DNA of 64,000 nt from Pezicula radicicola (Eukaryota > Ascomycota > Leotiomycetes > Helotiales > Dermateaceae). The stretch spans positions 1,001,766 through 1,065,765 of the forward strand of contig PDUO01000018.1 in assembly GCA_003008705.1 (NCBI GenBank), given 5' to 3'. The position numbers and the translations under genes were made by a program. A model generated the notes under the pieces. The model saw nothing but the letters and a program-made list of their open reading frames with translations. It ran no database searches and was not told where the DNA came from. Below are positions 43,660-54,870 of the stretch, piece by piece (the first letter of the stretch is position 1; every line of letters begins with the position of its first letter).

Positions 43660-43790
43660 TCCGTAGGTACCTTTTTAGAAAGGTACCTATAAAGAAAAAG
43701 GTACCTTTAATTTTATAAGTACCTCTAGAAAAAGGTACTAGTAAAAACAAAGGTACCTCTTTAAATTAGGATATAGCTTTAGAGAGCTAT
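43660..43790. repeat. Cluster of GGTACC palindromes
   Basis: GGTACC or a one-base variant recurs about six times in 130 bp, spaced by A-rich or T-rich runs, so adjacent copies can pair as short hairpins (GGTACCTTTTTAGAAAGGTA). Confidence 0.7.
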
Positions 43791-44270
43791 TCTCTATTAA
43801 ACTATTAAATAAGGTAGGTCTTCCTAAAATAATAGTATAAGTTTTAATTCTCTTATATATTCTAAGTTATATCTAATATAAGGACTTCTAGAATAACTAT
43901 TCTCTTATATAGTAAGTATATAATTTTCTTTTATATAGTATAGTAATTCTACTATCCTATCTTATTATATATAATAAAACTTAAAGAAAGTAAAGTAAAA
44001 ATATAAGAAGAAGGAAGGAGACTATTATTATTAAAGTATACAAGCTTAGGAAATTTCTTAGTATAGAGGTAGTATTATTTATCTACTAAAATAGATATTA
44101 TTCAACCTATATATCTATTAATAGACTAGGCTAGCTACTATATAAAGAGGATATAGTAAGTTAGTCCTTTATATCAAAGGTATAACTTATACTAAGCCTA
44201 TATTAGATACTTTTATATCCTGTCCTAAACTTTATACTCCTATAAGATATTGATACTTAAGTTCAGAAGC
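43791..44270. other. AT-rich RIPped spacer
   Basis: TpA-rich with no followable frame. Composition switches to normal at about 44270. Confidence 0.55.
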
Positions 44271-44382
44271 GTACTTTAAAGAGAGGTTCTCGGCCGCACT
44301 AATCGTAGATAGAGAGTGGTACCTTGGCGGGTGAAGTGCCTGGGCTAGTGAAGGTAAATGACGTATCTAGTTGACAGTCACA

Positions 44383-44495
44383 CACCAGGGGGTGTCAGTG
44401 CTCATGGCGTCACGTGGAACTTTTCGTGCTGGAAGTTAGTGAGGTGTTAACTAGATTTAGCCACGTGACGCCATGAGCACTGACACCCACTGGTG
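44383..44495. mobile_element. Fold-back MITE family A, copy 3
   Basis: 113 bp, nearly identical to copy 1 (same spacer with GAGGTG for GAGTTG; left end CACCAGGGGGTGTCAGTGCT). It lies in a GC-normal island right next to RIP-saturated DNA and has itself escaped mutation. Confidence 0.88.
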
Positions 44496-44694
44496 CAGTC
44501 TGCCAGGACAGAATTCCTTGGCCCCATATCTGCAGGGGAGAGGAGCAGGGCTATTTAGTCTTCGGTAAACAGCCAATTAGAATAAATCAAATTATATCAT
44601 ATTATTTCCAAGGTCCCAACGTCACTGCTATAAAGTTTCATCACTATATTCATCTGCAAGCTTTCCACGCGTCCCAAGGAAACAGGCTGAATGA

Positions 44695-45684
44695 ATGACA
44701 CGAACTGAACAACAGAGAAGCCAGACTGAGTTACAACGCCGCCAGCGCTAGTCCCTCCGAGATCGCGAAATTAATCGACGACGCGAACAATCATTACGAG
44801 ATCGACAGGTGAATCGAGCATACAGTCAAGCATTTCACCAGCTCTCGACTCGTCTATCCACCAGGAGTGTCATCAATTGCGCCCCGACAGGAATTCACGA
44901 TACTATTCCTATTTTGGCACCAACTTTAGAAGTGATGGTACCTAAATCAGTCTCAAGCTCTGAGAAGCCGAGCTCCGAGAATCCATTTGCTAGGTAAGTC
45001 GACTACAGAGAACTACTTAAATGTCGAAACTGACTCCTTTCATAGCTTATTTAATACAGCCAAGTATTCTGATGCGACAATCCATTTAGGGAAATATAAG
45101 ACTTGCCTCCCAGTACATCGTTGCATCTTAGGTACCCGAAGCCTATACATCGACGATGTATTGTAGAGTGAGTTTATTGAGGGGAAAACAGGCGAATTCA
45201 CTTTTAAAGATGATAGTCCGTATACACTCTAGAGAGTATTCCAATATATGTATACTGGAGATTATTCAGAACAAGCGGGTAGTGTACTTGGCCCTGAAGG
45301 TAGTCTTGCTGCGGCATAGTAATTACATTTTAAAAGGCTTACAAAGGATTAGGTGATGACCTTGAACTACTTAAACATCCGAGAGTGTATACAGTTGCAG
45401 ATATGTTCCGTATGGAGGACCTGAAACCACTCTGTAGCAAGAAATTCAGTGCTCAGCTAGAACATCATTGGATAAGTGACACCTTTACTGATTGTATTCA
45501 TGAAGTGTATGCAACTTCTCTGGAAATTGAGAAACCTACAACAAGAAAGATCACAGTGGATATAGTAGTAGCCCACAAAGAGTTCCTACTTAAAAAGCAG
45601 CCTATCCAAGAGGTCGTTCGAGAGGTTAGAGACTTCGCAGTCGATCTAGTGTTAGCAATGGCCGGTAGTAGGTTTGGATATTAA
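44695..45684 (+). pseudogene. BTB/POZ domain protein relic
   Basis: Exon 1 from ATG at 44695 encodes an Arg/Gln-rich segment, with one TAG after LQRRQR, then AYSQAFHQLSTRLSTRS and PILAPTLEVMVPKSVSSSEK. A GTAAGT donor follows NPFAR, and the intron ends at 45045. Exon 2 is a BTB/POZ fold: SDATIHLGKYKTCLPVHRC, LGTRSLYIDDVL, SEFIEGKTGEFTFKDDSPYT and VFQYMYTGDYSEQ. After a frame change near 45310-45350 it continues LKHPRVYTVADMFRMEDLKP (45385) to RDFAVDLVLAMAGSRFGY* at 45684. BTB domains mediate dimerisation, often with Cullin-3 ligases. Stops after DDVL, PYTL and LAAA fit Gln-to-stop changes. Lightly mutated compared with the flanks. Confidence 0.8.
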
Positions 45685-45689
45685 TTTGT

Positions 45690-46669
45690 TATATTATATA
45701 GAAGTAGAGGGGAGAGGCGGGCCAAGGTAGAAGCAAAAGCTTCTTAAATAAACATTACAATCGTAAAGCTAAAGCGGGCTTAGGGTTTGGTGGAGCTTGG
45801 ATAAAGTTAATTTCTTTAAATTATCAATTCCCTATTTGTGCATTAAGAAATAGAGTGAATGTGTATAGTTCTATTAAGTTTTAATTTATTTGAATAATAT
45901 TTTGTTATATTTCTATTTGCTTAAAAACAAGGTGTTATTACAGACCCCTAGAAACCTAATGACTTAGTTGGCCACGGCAGTCATATCTAGGAGTCAGTAT
46001 ATTGCGTCACTCTAAGTAGTCAGTCACTAGAGTGATTTGAGTGTTGTTTAGTGTAGGGAGAAGGGGGCGTTGCTCACATTAGGTAGGTGCGGTTGTATAT
46101 AAGCCTCCGAAAATAGACTAGTTTTTAAACCTTAAATTGACTCTATGTTTGATCAAGCTTCACGATATATGCCTCTATTTAGTATCATCACTGGCTACAA
46201 ATGCTTGCCTACACTACGTTGTTGGTTTGAATATAGTTAAAGGCTAGGAGATTTTAATAGGATAGAAAGTTAAAAGAGGGAGGGAGGTATTAGGGGGACA
46301 CTAAAGGTATATTGACACGAGATGGACAGTAGTATTAGCAGCAGCCAATGTACTACACAAAATGGATCTAAGTAGGTACATCTTGATATAGATATATACA
46401 TAGATGTATAGTAAAAGGGTATAAATGCTTAAGATTTAGAGAGAGCCTAGCAAAGGTACTAAGTACAGCCCAGGGGCCTAGTATACTTTGGCTTGTATAG
46501 CCCTTGCCTTGTAGTACCTCAATTGCTATAAATTGCATGGTACCAGTCCAGTAACACAGAAGTCCTAATGGTGAATCGATACAGAGAGATAATACTCTAA
46601 TGGTCTCCTCTTTTAACCAACTAACTATTGGTGTTCTATTAGTGAAATTTCAGCTTATTGATTATAGTC
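45690..46669. other. Non-coding, moderately AT-rich
   Basis: No frame or repeat recognised. Confidence 0.5.
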
Positions 46670-47350
46670 TTACTTGCTAACTCCCTTCTTATCCTCTCCT
46701 TCCTCCCCGGAAGACTCCATCTCTTCTTTTAGCCACTTAACGAGGCCATACTCCTCTAGTGGCTCATAACCTAAATTCTAGATTTCTACTGTTTCAATTC
46801 CTCGAACGGAGTAAAGCTCTTGGATACTAGGATTAGCTCTAAAGGTGTCCGGGGATATGTTCAGTATAAAATCGCTCTTGAAATAAAGACGCAGGAACCT
46901 GAGATTTATACACTACTTAAGTAGCTGGATATATTTAATAATATAAAGTATTGGTAAACTTGATAAATATTCCTCAGGGTTCTAAGCTTCGTCCTATTTA
47001 TACTTAGAATTGGTTCTACTTTCCCAAGTAAGCTCCAGTGACTCGATGTTAGTACAACCAAGCTCGCCAACTATAATAAGAAGCTTAATGAGATCGTCCA
47101 TATCATCCAAGTGAAAGACCGTCCTACGGTACGCAAGGGGGAGTACCTCTTGATGTATCTGTCTGTTGACACTGAGGACGGAGAGGTCCTTGCTTAGGGG
47201 GAAATAGAAACCACTAGGATCACCTATGCCTCCAGCGAAGTTGAGCTCAGAATTGTTAATATCTCTTATTTTCCATTCCCCTTTCGGGAGTACGAAAATA
47301 TAGATCTTGTCACGAATTTCTTTAGGGAGCTTAAAGAACATCGGAGCCAT
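46670..47350 (-). pseudogene. 2EXR/F-box-like fungal protein relic
   Basis: Starts MAPMFFKLPKEIRDKIYIFV at 47350. The F-x-x-LP-E-IR-x-IY opening is that of the 2EXR/F-box-like domain, common in plant-associated ascomycetes and of unclear function. It continues GDPSGFYFPLSKDLSVLSVN, RQIHQEVLPLAYRRTVFHL and ESLELTWESRTNSKYK. In the same frame it goes on past four TAG codons (after SKYK, DEA, LLK and VEI) with LRLYFKSDFILNIS and NLGYEPLEEYGLVKWLKEE, to a TAA at 46670-46672. All four stops are explained by CAG or TGG becoming TAG, so the gene was probably killed by RIP rather than being short. Confidence 0.75.
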
Positions 47351-48850
47351 ACCGAGAGTTGTAGTAGGTTGGAGCTATATATAGATTAAGATCATCTCTT
47401 AGAATTTTCTGTGTAATGCCTACCTTTGCAACGGATATGGCCTTAAATGCTTCATCGTTAGTGAATAGCAACGGCAAGTCGAATCCGAATCTATAGCGAA
47501 TATCTATAGTAAAATCGTAGAAGCCAACATGACTCCTACGCGTGAGAATTATTGTGTCCTGACCATGTGCAATTATCTATAACTATGTTAGTTTGACAAA
47601 GCTAGCACAGAGGCCTGCTTACTTGGGCTACACCCTCTGGAAGGACTTAGAAATCCCAATACATACTATATAAGAAACATTGCCTACGTTATCTATGGCA
47701 GAGATTGTAAGTGGTCACTCGATTGATATATATAACTAGTACTAATACTAATCTAGTGTACTATATATCCTCTCCTAAAGAATATATTACCAGAAGATGT
47801 CGAGAAGTACTTTTCTAAATATAAGAGTGAAAAAAAACTACCTAGAGAAGGATAAGGTGATAGAAAAGTTATAAAGGATAGGCTAGGTACCTATAAATAA
47901 ATAGGTGACTAGTAGTCTTATAAAATAGAATGATAGACACTAATATTACACTAACACGAGCTACTATAACCCGTGTTCACCTTCAAATCATTGATAAATC
48001 AGTTAAGATAAAATATTAAGCAAAGATACAAAGTACTAACTAGGCTACGGAATTCAAAAGTAAGATTACTGGTTTACAATCTTGCCCACCCCTTCATAGT
48101 CACTCTCCAAGTTCGTACCTACATCTATAATTACTTTTACCTAGATATATAATATATTAATGTAATAGTATACTCATACTATGTTTTTAATCTAGGTTAG
48201 GTTGTTAGCTTAAATTCAGTACATAGGTTATAGAAAGAAACCTACCTTCCGGCCGTTAATCTTATACTAAGCAAGCTTATCACTTAAATTAACTATAAGT
48301 TATATATATACTCGGCTGTACAAGGGACAATGAGGGACCAGTATGAATCATCTCTGTTAGAGCCATGATAGGAAGGTTTGGTGTATATAACAGGGAATAT
48401 ATAAAAGGTATTTAGTTAAGAATAGATACAGAGGAAATATATCAAATTTCTACCAGAAATTCAAGTCTTTATATACTCATTGATTCTCTATTCTTCAAAA
48501 TAACAATCTAATCTATCCTAGAAGACCAACACCAAGGTATTGATTAAGAAGCTAATTCCTTTCTACCCTGTCCTAGCCGGTAGCCTATAATTGTAGTATA
48601 ATACATTAGATTTATTCAAGTCTCTTTCCTTATAAATATCGAGAATCATCGAACTTCAATAGTTAAAGTATCATAAACTTATAGCTATAAGATATATAGG
48701 GTATTCATTTATTTACCTCCCATTTCCCTTCTAAACACCAATCCCTTGTTAAATAAGCAAGAGTTATTCCATATAAACAAAAAAAAAGAATCTAGGAAGA
48801 AATTAGATAATGATTTAATTTAAGTTAAATCCCAATCAAGTAGTAATCAA
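47351..48850. other. AT-rich DNA without recognised genes
   Basis: Nothing followable on either strand. Short purine/pyrimidine runs near 47830 and 48780. Confidence 0.55.
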
Positions 48851-51566
48851 TTAATCAAAACTAGTAGTAACCCCTGGAGCCGGACCTTCTAAATCAACGG
48901 CCTCAACTATATTCCGGATCTCTGTATTCTTACTGACTAGGTTTCTGAAATACTTTCTTGTAACTTCACTCTCTGTATAGATTTTTCTGGTCTCGTTGTA
49001 TTTAGAGCCTAGTTACTCCATAGAGTATTGGAGGCTAACTCGGAGATTATCGGCTAGGAATCGAAGGACTTTGCGGACTGAAGATGAGATATAGTCGGAG
49101 TTAGTATAGATGTAGTCGATAGCTTGGAGTTGGGTAGCTATTTTGGCGGAGAGGTATTGGGGGAGGGTCTGGGGGATTTATGAGAGGATATATACTATAG
49201 CTACGATTACTAGGGTGTATTAGTATGGGGTGAGTCCCAACAGAGGAACGGAGGGCCTTACTAGTTACAAGGAGTCCTGGGATGATGAGTCTATATAAAT
49301 TATTATTACCGATAATCTTTATAGTTCCTAGAGTACCATTAATCTACCTGAATCTACCAACGATATATCCTCCAACTACTATTGTAATAGTTATAAATAT
49401 ACCGGTGTCTATTACTTTCTCCTATTGTTATAAGATGGTTGACTAATCAAAGAAGTCCTATAACTTAGTCTCGACCTTAATCTATCTAGTAAGAATATCT
49501 CATTTCCTTCTAAATATAATATCACTTCTAAAGCTTAAATTGGTGTATCCGTCGCTAAGGTGGAGAAGCCCTAGTTGCTTAATAGAGTTTATACCCTCCA
49601 TTGTCTTCTTCTATGTATACTCTTTATAAGTCGTGACTAATTCAGAGATTTAGGAAAGTATAGCCTCTTTTAGATTATCTGTATATTGAAAAGACATAAG
49701 TAAACCAGGATATAGTATACTAAGATTATCCGTAGTAGTATCTGATATAGTAGAAGTAAGAATAGACTATATATAGTCGTAGATTTCCTTGTATATTATT
49801 TCAATAGTTATATCGGTATTATCACTAACTTCTACTTTCGCTTTCTGAGATACTTGAAGTACTAGCTCTAGATCTATAAGCTCCTTTGATACTTAGTCAA
49901 GTTCTGATTGAGTGACCTCTAGGTTAACCAAGGCTAGTGTATATACATCGGTGAGTATATTGAGGAGGTAGGTCTTTACTGGTACTAATTTGGAATAGGC
50001 TCTCTTTTCTAGAATGAAATACCGAAGTAATTATTTAAGTTGTTTAAAATCTTGTATCTTTTCCTTATCCTTCCCCTTACCTTTCCCCTTGGAATCTGAA
50101 GGGTCGAAACCTAGCCCGTCTCTACCACTACCACTAGTACTTCTACTACCGGCCCCCCTATCTCCTCCTGGTGGCGAAGGTCCAGAAGAGGGTATAGTAT
50201 TACTCGATACGAAATATACAAGATTAGTAGACTCCTTAAAGGTTCGGGGACTGAGACTATGAAGTTACTTTAATATTATCCTTTGATAATATTCCTTATC
50301 CTTGATTATATTATAACCATTGACTACTATAAAGATATATACCTTTTCTACTACTACTGTCTAAATAAACTCTTTTGTTGTCTAGGTAAAATGATTTATA
50401 GCTGAAATAATAAAGACTATAATATTAATCTCCTCCTGTCTAGTAAAAACTATTATTATCTTTATGGTATTGGAATTTAGACTAGGTATATTAATAATCG
50501 AGATATCAACAACTCCGTTATTTAATAGAGATTCCTTGATTATATAAATATCTATAATATAGACTTTGTATTAGGTATAGGTCCGGTTGTCTATAATAAT
50601 CTTCTCTAGATCCACTAGTTTAAAGACATTGTACGTACTCTCGTTATTTCGATTATATACAACTTCCTTATATACAGTATATACCTCCTCAATACCTCTG
50701 TTCTCCCTTATATCTAGTACTTCGTAAAAGATACTTATACATGGTTATTGGTCTTCGGGGAGAATCTTTCGTTATAAGAGTATATTATAGAATATCGATT
50801 TTCTTGTATTTAAGTCCCTAGTCACTAAGACCTTGCTTAAAGAGTCCCCTATTCTTTCTCGGAGGGAAAGTAGATACTTAATACTTAAACTAATCTTACT
50901 ATCTAGTAAAGATACTATTAACCCCTTCTCCAATGAATATACAAGTTCTGTTTAATGTAGAGCTCCTAATTTTAAGTCTAATTTTAATATCAAGAATTCA
51001 TGGGTAATCTAGGGTATAATCAACCTAGGTTCTGCCAATACCCTTGACTCTCCTACTCTACTCGATTCTACTTTAGTACTACTTTCTCTAATGGATATCT
51101 ATGATTATTGTATTTATCTTGGTTAAGATACTATATCGATCGTTGATATCCCTAAGAATATGGTTTATATATAAGCTAGCCTAGGTCATGGATCCGGTCT
51201 TGTTGGCGACTGCAGTGATACCGCTTCGGTATATTGAACTAAAGGATATATAGCCGGCTATGAAGTATTTATCTCTTATAAGGATTTGAGAGTTTCGACG
51301 ACGTAGTTGATAGATTACACCAGAGCTACTCGGTATTTATTGTACTATAACTATTGAATTGAAATAGCTTATACCCTCCTCTCATTGTCCGTAGCTTTGT
51401 TTATTTCGCCCCTGGCCACAAGGATATAAGCCGGTGTTGGTATATCTCTAGTCAGGGTAGGATTCTATACCTATGAACTACTAGAGCTCTCGCCAGCGAT
51501 ACTCCTATTATATCCTGAATCATTGATTTCTAGGAGAGCTTATAGTTGTATAGTACTCTTAGACAT
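48851..51566 (-). pseudogene. FZO1: Mitofusin FZO1 copy destroyed by RIP
   Basis: FZO1 is the dynamin-family GTPase that fuses mitochondrial outer membranes. From a possible start (MSKSTIQL) at 51566 the frame reads, ignoring stops: THEFLILKLDLKLGALH, IKYLLSLRERIGDSLSKVLV, the P-loop position RDLNTRKSI (50796-50819; the family has G-x-x-N-x-GKS), RKILPEDQ*PCISIFYEVLD, NNGVVDISIINIPSLNSN (the DxPG switch has decayed), VFTRQEEINIIVFIISAINH and LSPRTFKESTNLVYFVSSN. A Gly/Pro/Lys-rich linker follows (GKGKGKDKEKIQDFKQLK), then VTQSELDQVSKELIDLELVL and LHLSDGYTNLSFRSDIIFRR. It ends with a membrane-anchor region and VEAVDLEGPAPGVTTSFD*. Substitutions are overwhelmingly C-to-T/G-to-A and stops sit at Gln/Trp. 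A functional copy is presumably elsewhere. Confidence 0.88.
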
Positions 51567-52639
51567 AGATCCTGATCTAATAGTAATATAATGAGGCTGA
51601 ATAGACTACTAGCGAGGTTTTATACTAAATTCTTTATTATACTATAAAGACACCCCCTTCCACTTCCTAGTATAGTGTTCTTAGCTTATTTTATGATAGT
51701 AGATAGGTTATTCGTAGGGTAGTATAAAAACAATCTATTAATGTATAATATAATAGTATTCCCTCTTAAGATTTTTAACCTATTATTTCCGAGGGAATCC
51801 GGGCTATATAATCTTAGTACTGAGAAGTAGGAGCCTAAGGCCACTAGAATATTATAAGCTCTTATCGGTTGTTAGGTACTATACTATCCCTTAGCCCGTT
51901 ATAGTATATCAACCCTGTAATTTAGTTATATAACCTAATATCATCAAAAGTAAATAATACCCCCTTTTATATATTACCAATTAAACTACTACTATAGCCC
52001 TAAAAGATATAAAACCTAATTATATAGATCTAGGAACCTTGTACTATAATCTACTACTAGCTATAGTAATTAGGGATAAATTTAAACTAATATATTACCC
52101 TCTTTTAGATTTTAGGTAAGGTTTCAAGCAATTCTAGGGGTAAGCGGTGTCTAAAATCAAATACTCAGGGTTGTAAGGTATACTAGGCACCTTTTTATAA
52201 GAACAGGGACTGTTTTAAATAGTTTCATAGAGAAATAGAGGTAGAATAAATACTTAAAGGCTATTTCCGGTGATATATATGATATGATTAGCTATAACTA
52301 AGCGAAAATACCAGGGATAATGTACTTTAGCGGGCTAAGGGATAGTGATTCTTAGTAAGTGATTGGTCTAAAACCCTTAGGGCGATAGACTAGGTAGGGG
52401 TTTGTTTATCCTGACTACGTCGTAGTAGATGGTAAAACAAGAAGGTAAAGCCTTGTTTTCAAAGTCAAATATTTTATTCTAAATAAGTATATCGAACAAT
52501 AAATATAATTGTATATTGAATATAAAATAATAAATCAAAATCACCTATTAGTTATTCTATCTCCCTAATAACCTCGAGTATCCTAAACAATTGAACTATA
52601 TAATCGATCTTAAAATAGATTCGAGTATATACTAGTACT
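51567..52639. other. AT-rich RIPped DNA without recognised genes
   Basis: Would include the former promoter of the FZO1 copy. No followable frame. Confidence 0.55.
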
Positions 52640-53165
52640 ACTATCAAGGATTTGGTTCCTACTGGGATCCTAGGTTTTGCGTATAGTAGTAGTAATATCG
52701 TAGCCATCAAGGATCCTATAAAACACCTTCATGATCTCTTACTTATAGTATCCGTCTTCTGTTATACCTTTCTTCTTTATTTCGATAAGGACAGCGGTCC
52801 ATGAACTATATACGTTTAGCTAAGTTCTAATATACCCTATATGGATGGTTAGATGTAGTGGCTTACCTGGTCTCATTAAAACAGGAGTTATATTTGATAT
52901 ACTATCTGTTCTTGTATTTCAGATACTCGGGACCTGGGGCTTCAGATGCTATAGGTAAGGCTTGTTCTAACAAGTAGGTTAGTAGATAGTCAATGTAATG
53001 AGTGTTATCGCTTCTGTTAAAATACGATTCACTAGCGGCCAAGGAAACTCACGGTACTTATGTTGGTTTTGTGGTTACTTGTATGTCTGAGGAGGGCTGG
53101 ATGATATTGTCGATGTAGTTATCCAGAGAGGTGAAGAGAAACAGGGACTTTATACTCATTTATCA
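52640..53165 (-). pseudogene. Coding relic, family not recognised
   Basis: From a possible ATG at about 53160: MSIKSLFLFTSLDNYIDNII, QPSSDIQVTTKPT, VSLAASESYFNRSDNTHYID, YLLTYLLEQALPIASEAPGP. A plausible short intron follows (GTAAGC donor, CTAAC, TTAG acceptor, about 52822-52863), then LNVYSSWTAVLIEIKKKGIT, EDGYYK*EIMKVFYRILDGY. Six stops in RIP-type positions. Protein-like but unassigned. Confidence 0.45.
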
Positions 53166-53559
53166 TGGTTGAGCAGTAGCTCCCCCCTCCTGTAATAGGC
53201 AGTGATTTCATTGATAGTAGTATTATACCGAACTAACCAACTAACCAACCATCCGGAACTCAAGCCAATACCTAATCGGGACTAAGTACTGAGGCCAGAA
53301 TAGGTCTTCAACGCCGATGCATGCTTCCTTGTCGTTGTATATTCTATGGGATAGTGGAGAGATATAGCTGGATCTAAATAGCGCCGGCGTTAGAATCAGA
53401 AATAGTGTTATAGTGAATAGATATACAGGAATTTATGCCCGCGATATAGTAAGCCGGAAGTATTATGATTTGATTTGATTTGATTGATGATATACTGTAG
53501 GATAGTTATATGATCCGTCTGAACCACTACTTCCTGAAATATAGTTAGATGATATACCC

Positions 53560-53890
53560 TTATAGAGGACAGCTGTACCTTTCTACTAAGTTCCAGGCTC
53601 TTTGAATACACAGGAGCTAGGAGTTAATTCAATAGAGTTGGATTCATTGAAGTTAGTGCCCTTGGAGTTATTGCCTTGTAGGAGGAGAGTGACATAGCTC
53701 TGTGCTGGGAGTGTTACATGTTGGGAAGGGAAGTGGGTGCTTGGGTTCGGTGTTCCTGTCCTTGGATACAATTCGTTTCTCGCGGTGTTGTAAGCGCGTG
53801 CTTTTTCGAGAAGAAAGTTGTGGTTGTTCAAATTGGTAGCCACTTAGCTCCTAAATCTCCCCCGTGACTGTGGCTTAACTACTTTAGCGT
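53560..53890 (-). other. GC-normal island with an 85-residue open frame
   Basis: Open frame 53586-53843 reads MATNLNNHNFLLEKARAYNT, ARNELYPRTGTPNPSTHFPS and so on, with no stop and no domain I know. Composition contrasts with the AT-rich flanks. Could be the 5' exon of a lost gene or chance. Confidence 0.35.
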
Positions 53891-54284
53891 CCGAGTAAAT
53901 GGGTGGGACTTTGATGGTACTAGCATCTATCGGGAATCACTTATGCCCCGCTGTTATCCACTGATGTAACAATACCAGTAATTTTTCCATGATAATACAT
54001 CTTACCAGAGAAGAAGCTAACATTGCGAAACTGATACTACTGTAAGCCTGGCTCTCAACCCCTAATTTAGAACAATCATGTAACTTAGTTATTTAAGTGA
54101 TCTATAATATTACTAACATTGTATTAGTCCTCTCCTCCGCCTCTAAGTACGTACGTCCTACCAAGTCTAAGCAACTAAATGAGTCCGACATCAACATCGA
54201 TAGACCACTAATAGCCGATCTCCCTGTCTCGACTATTTAGCGGCGGATTAACTACCTTGATAATATAGCAGTATCGTTCTATCA

Positions 54285-54870
54285 GTGATCGATATATACT
54301 ACTGTAGCTCCCCCAACCTAGATACTAGACTATATACCTCTACCCCGCTCCTTTGGGACTTATACTACTGTGGCCCTATAATATTTAATCTTATCAAGGG
54401 TATATATTTAGAACCGGAGTATCTAGATAGCCGGGACATTATACACGAACTATATAATTTTAGTGAATGGACTAGAACGGTGGAATTTCAACCTTTGTAC
54501 GAATAGATAAAGAAATGTATATATAAGGATAGGGACTAAAAGGTTACGCCGGTACTAGAGGCGCTAGGATTTGGAGACAAGGTTTATAGTACTTATCAAC
54601 TAGTAGGAAAGGGTGCTGATACCTGGCAGAAGGATTAAATTAAGTATCAAGTACTATATATACTATCGAGGTATTATATTAGCTCAGAGAAAGATATATA
54701 TCTTATACTTGTTCGAATAGAGGAGACTATACCTTGGGTAATCTATGACTCTTCAATGAAACTAGTAAATATAGTAGTTAGGTAGTAGATATATTTTACG
54801 GTACCTATACTTGTTGAACTAGGGATGGATTTTCTTGTTATTATAGTACGATGATTTGGTTCGGAGAAAG
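54285..54870 (+). pseudogene. Coding trace, unassigned
   Basis: Short open stretch 54285-54506 (IDIYYCSSPNLDTRLYTSTP), followed by a frame reading VLEALGFGDKVYSTYQLVGK and IEETIPWVIYDSSMKLVNIV with TAG stops. Protein-like over about 300 bases. Family unknown. Confidence 0.3.

Noticed and set aside
50014..50262. Pro/Leu-rich plus-strand open frame
   Set aside because: It is the antisense of the Gly/Lys-rich linker of the FZO1 relic.
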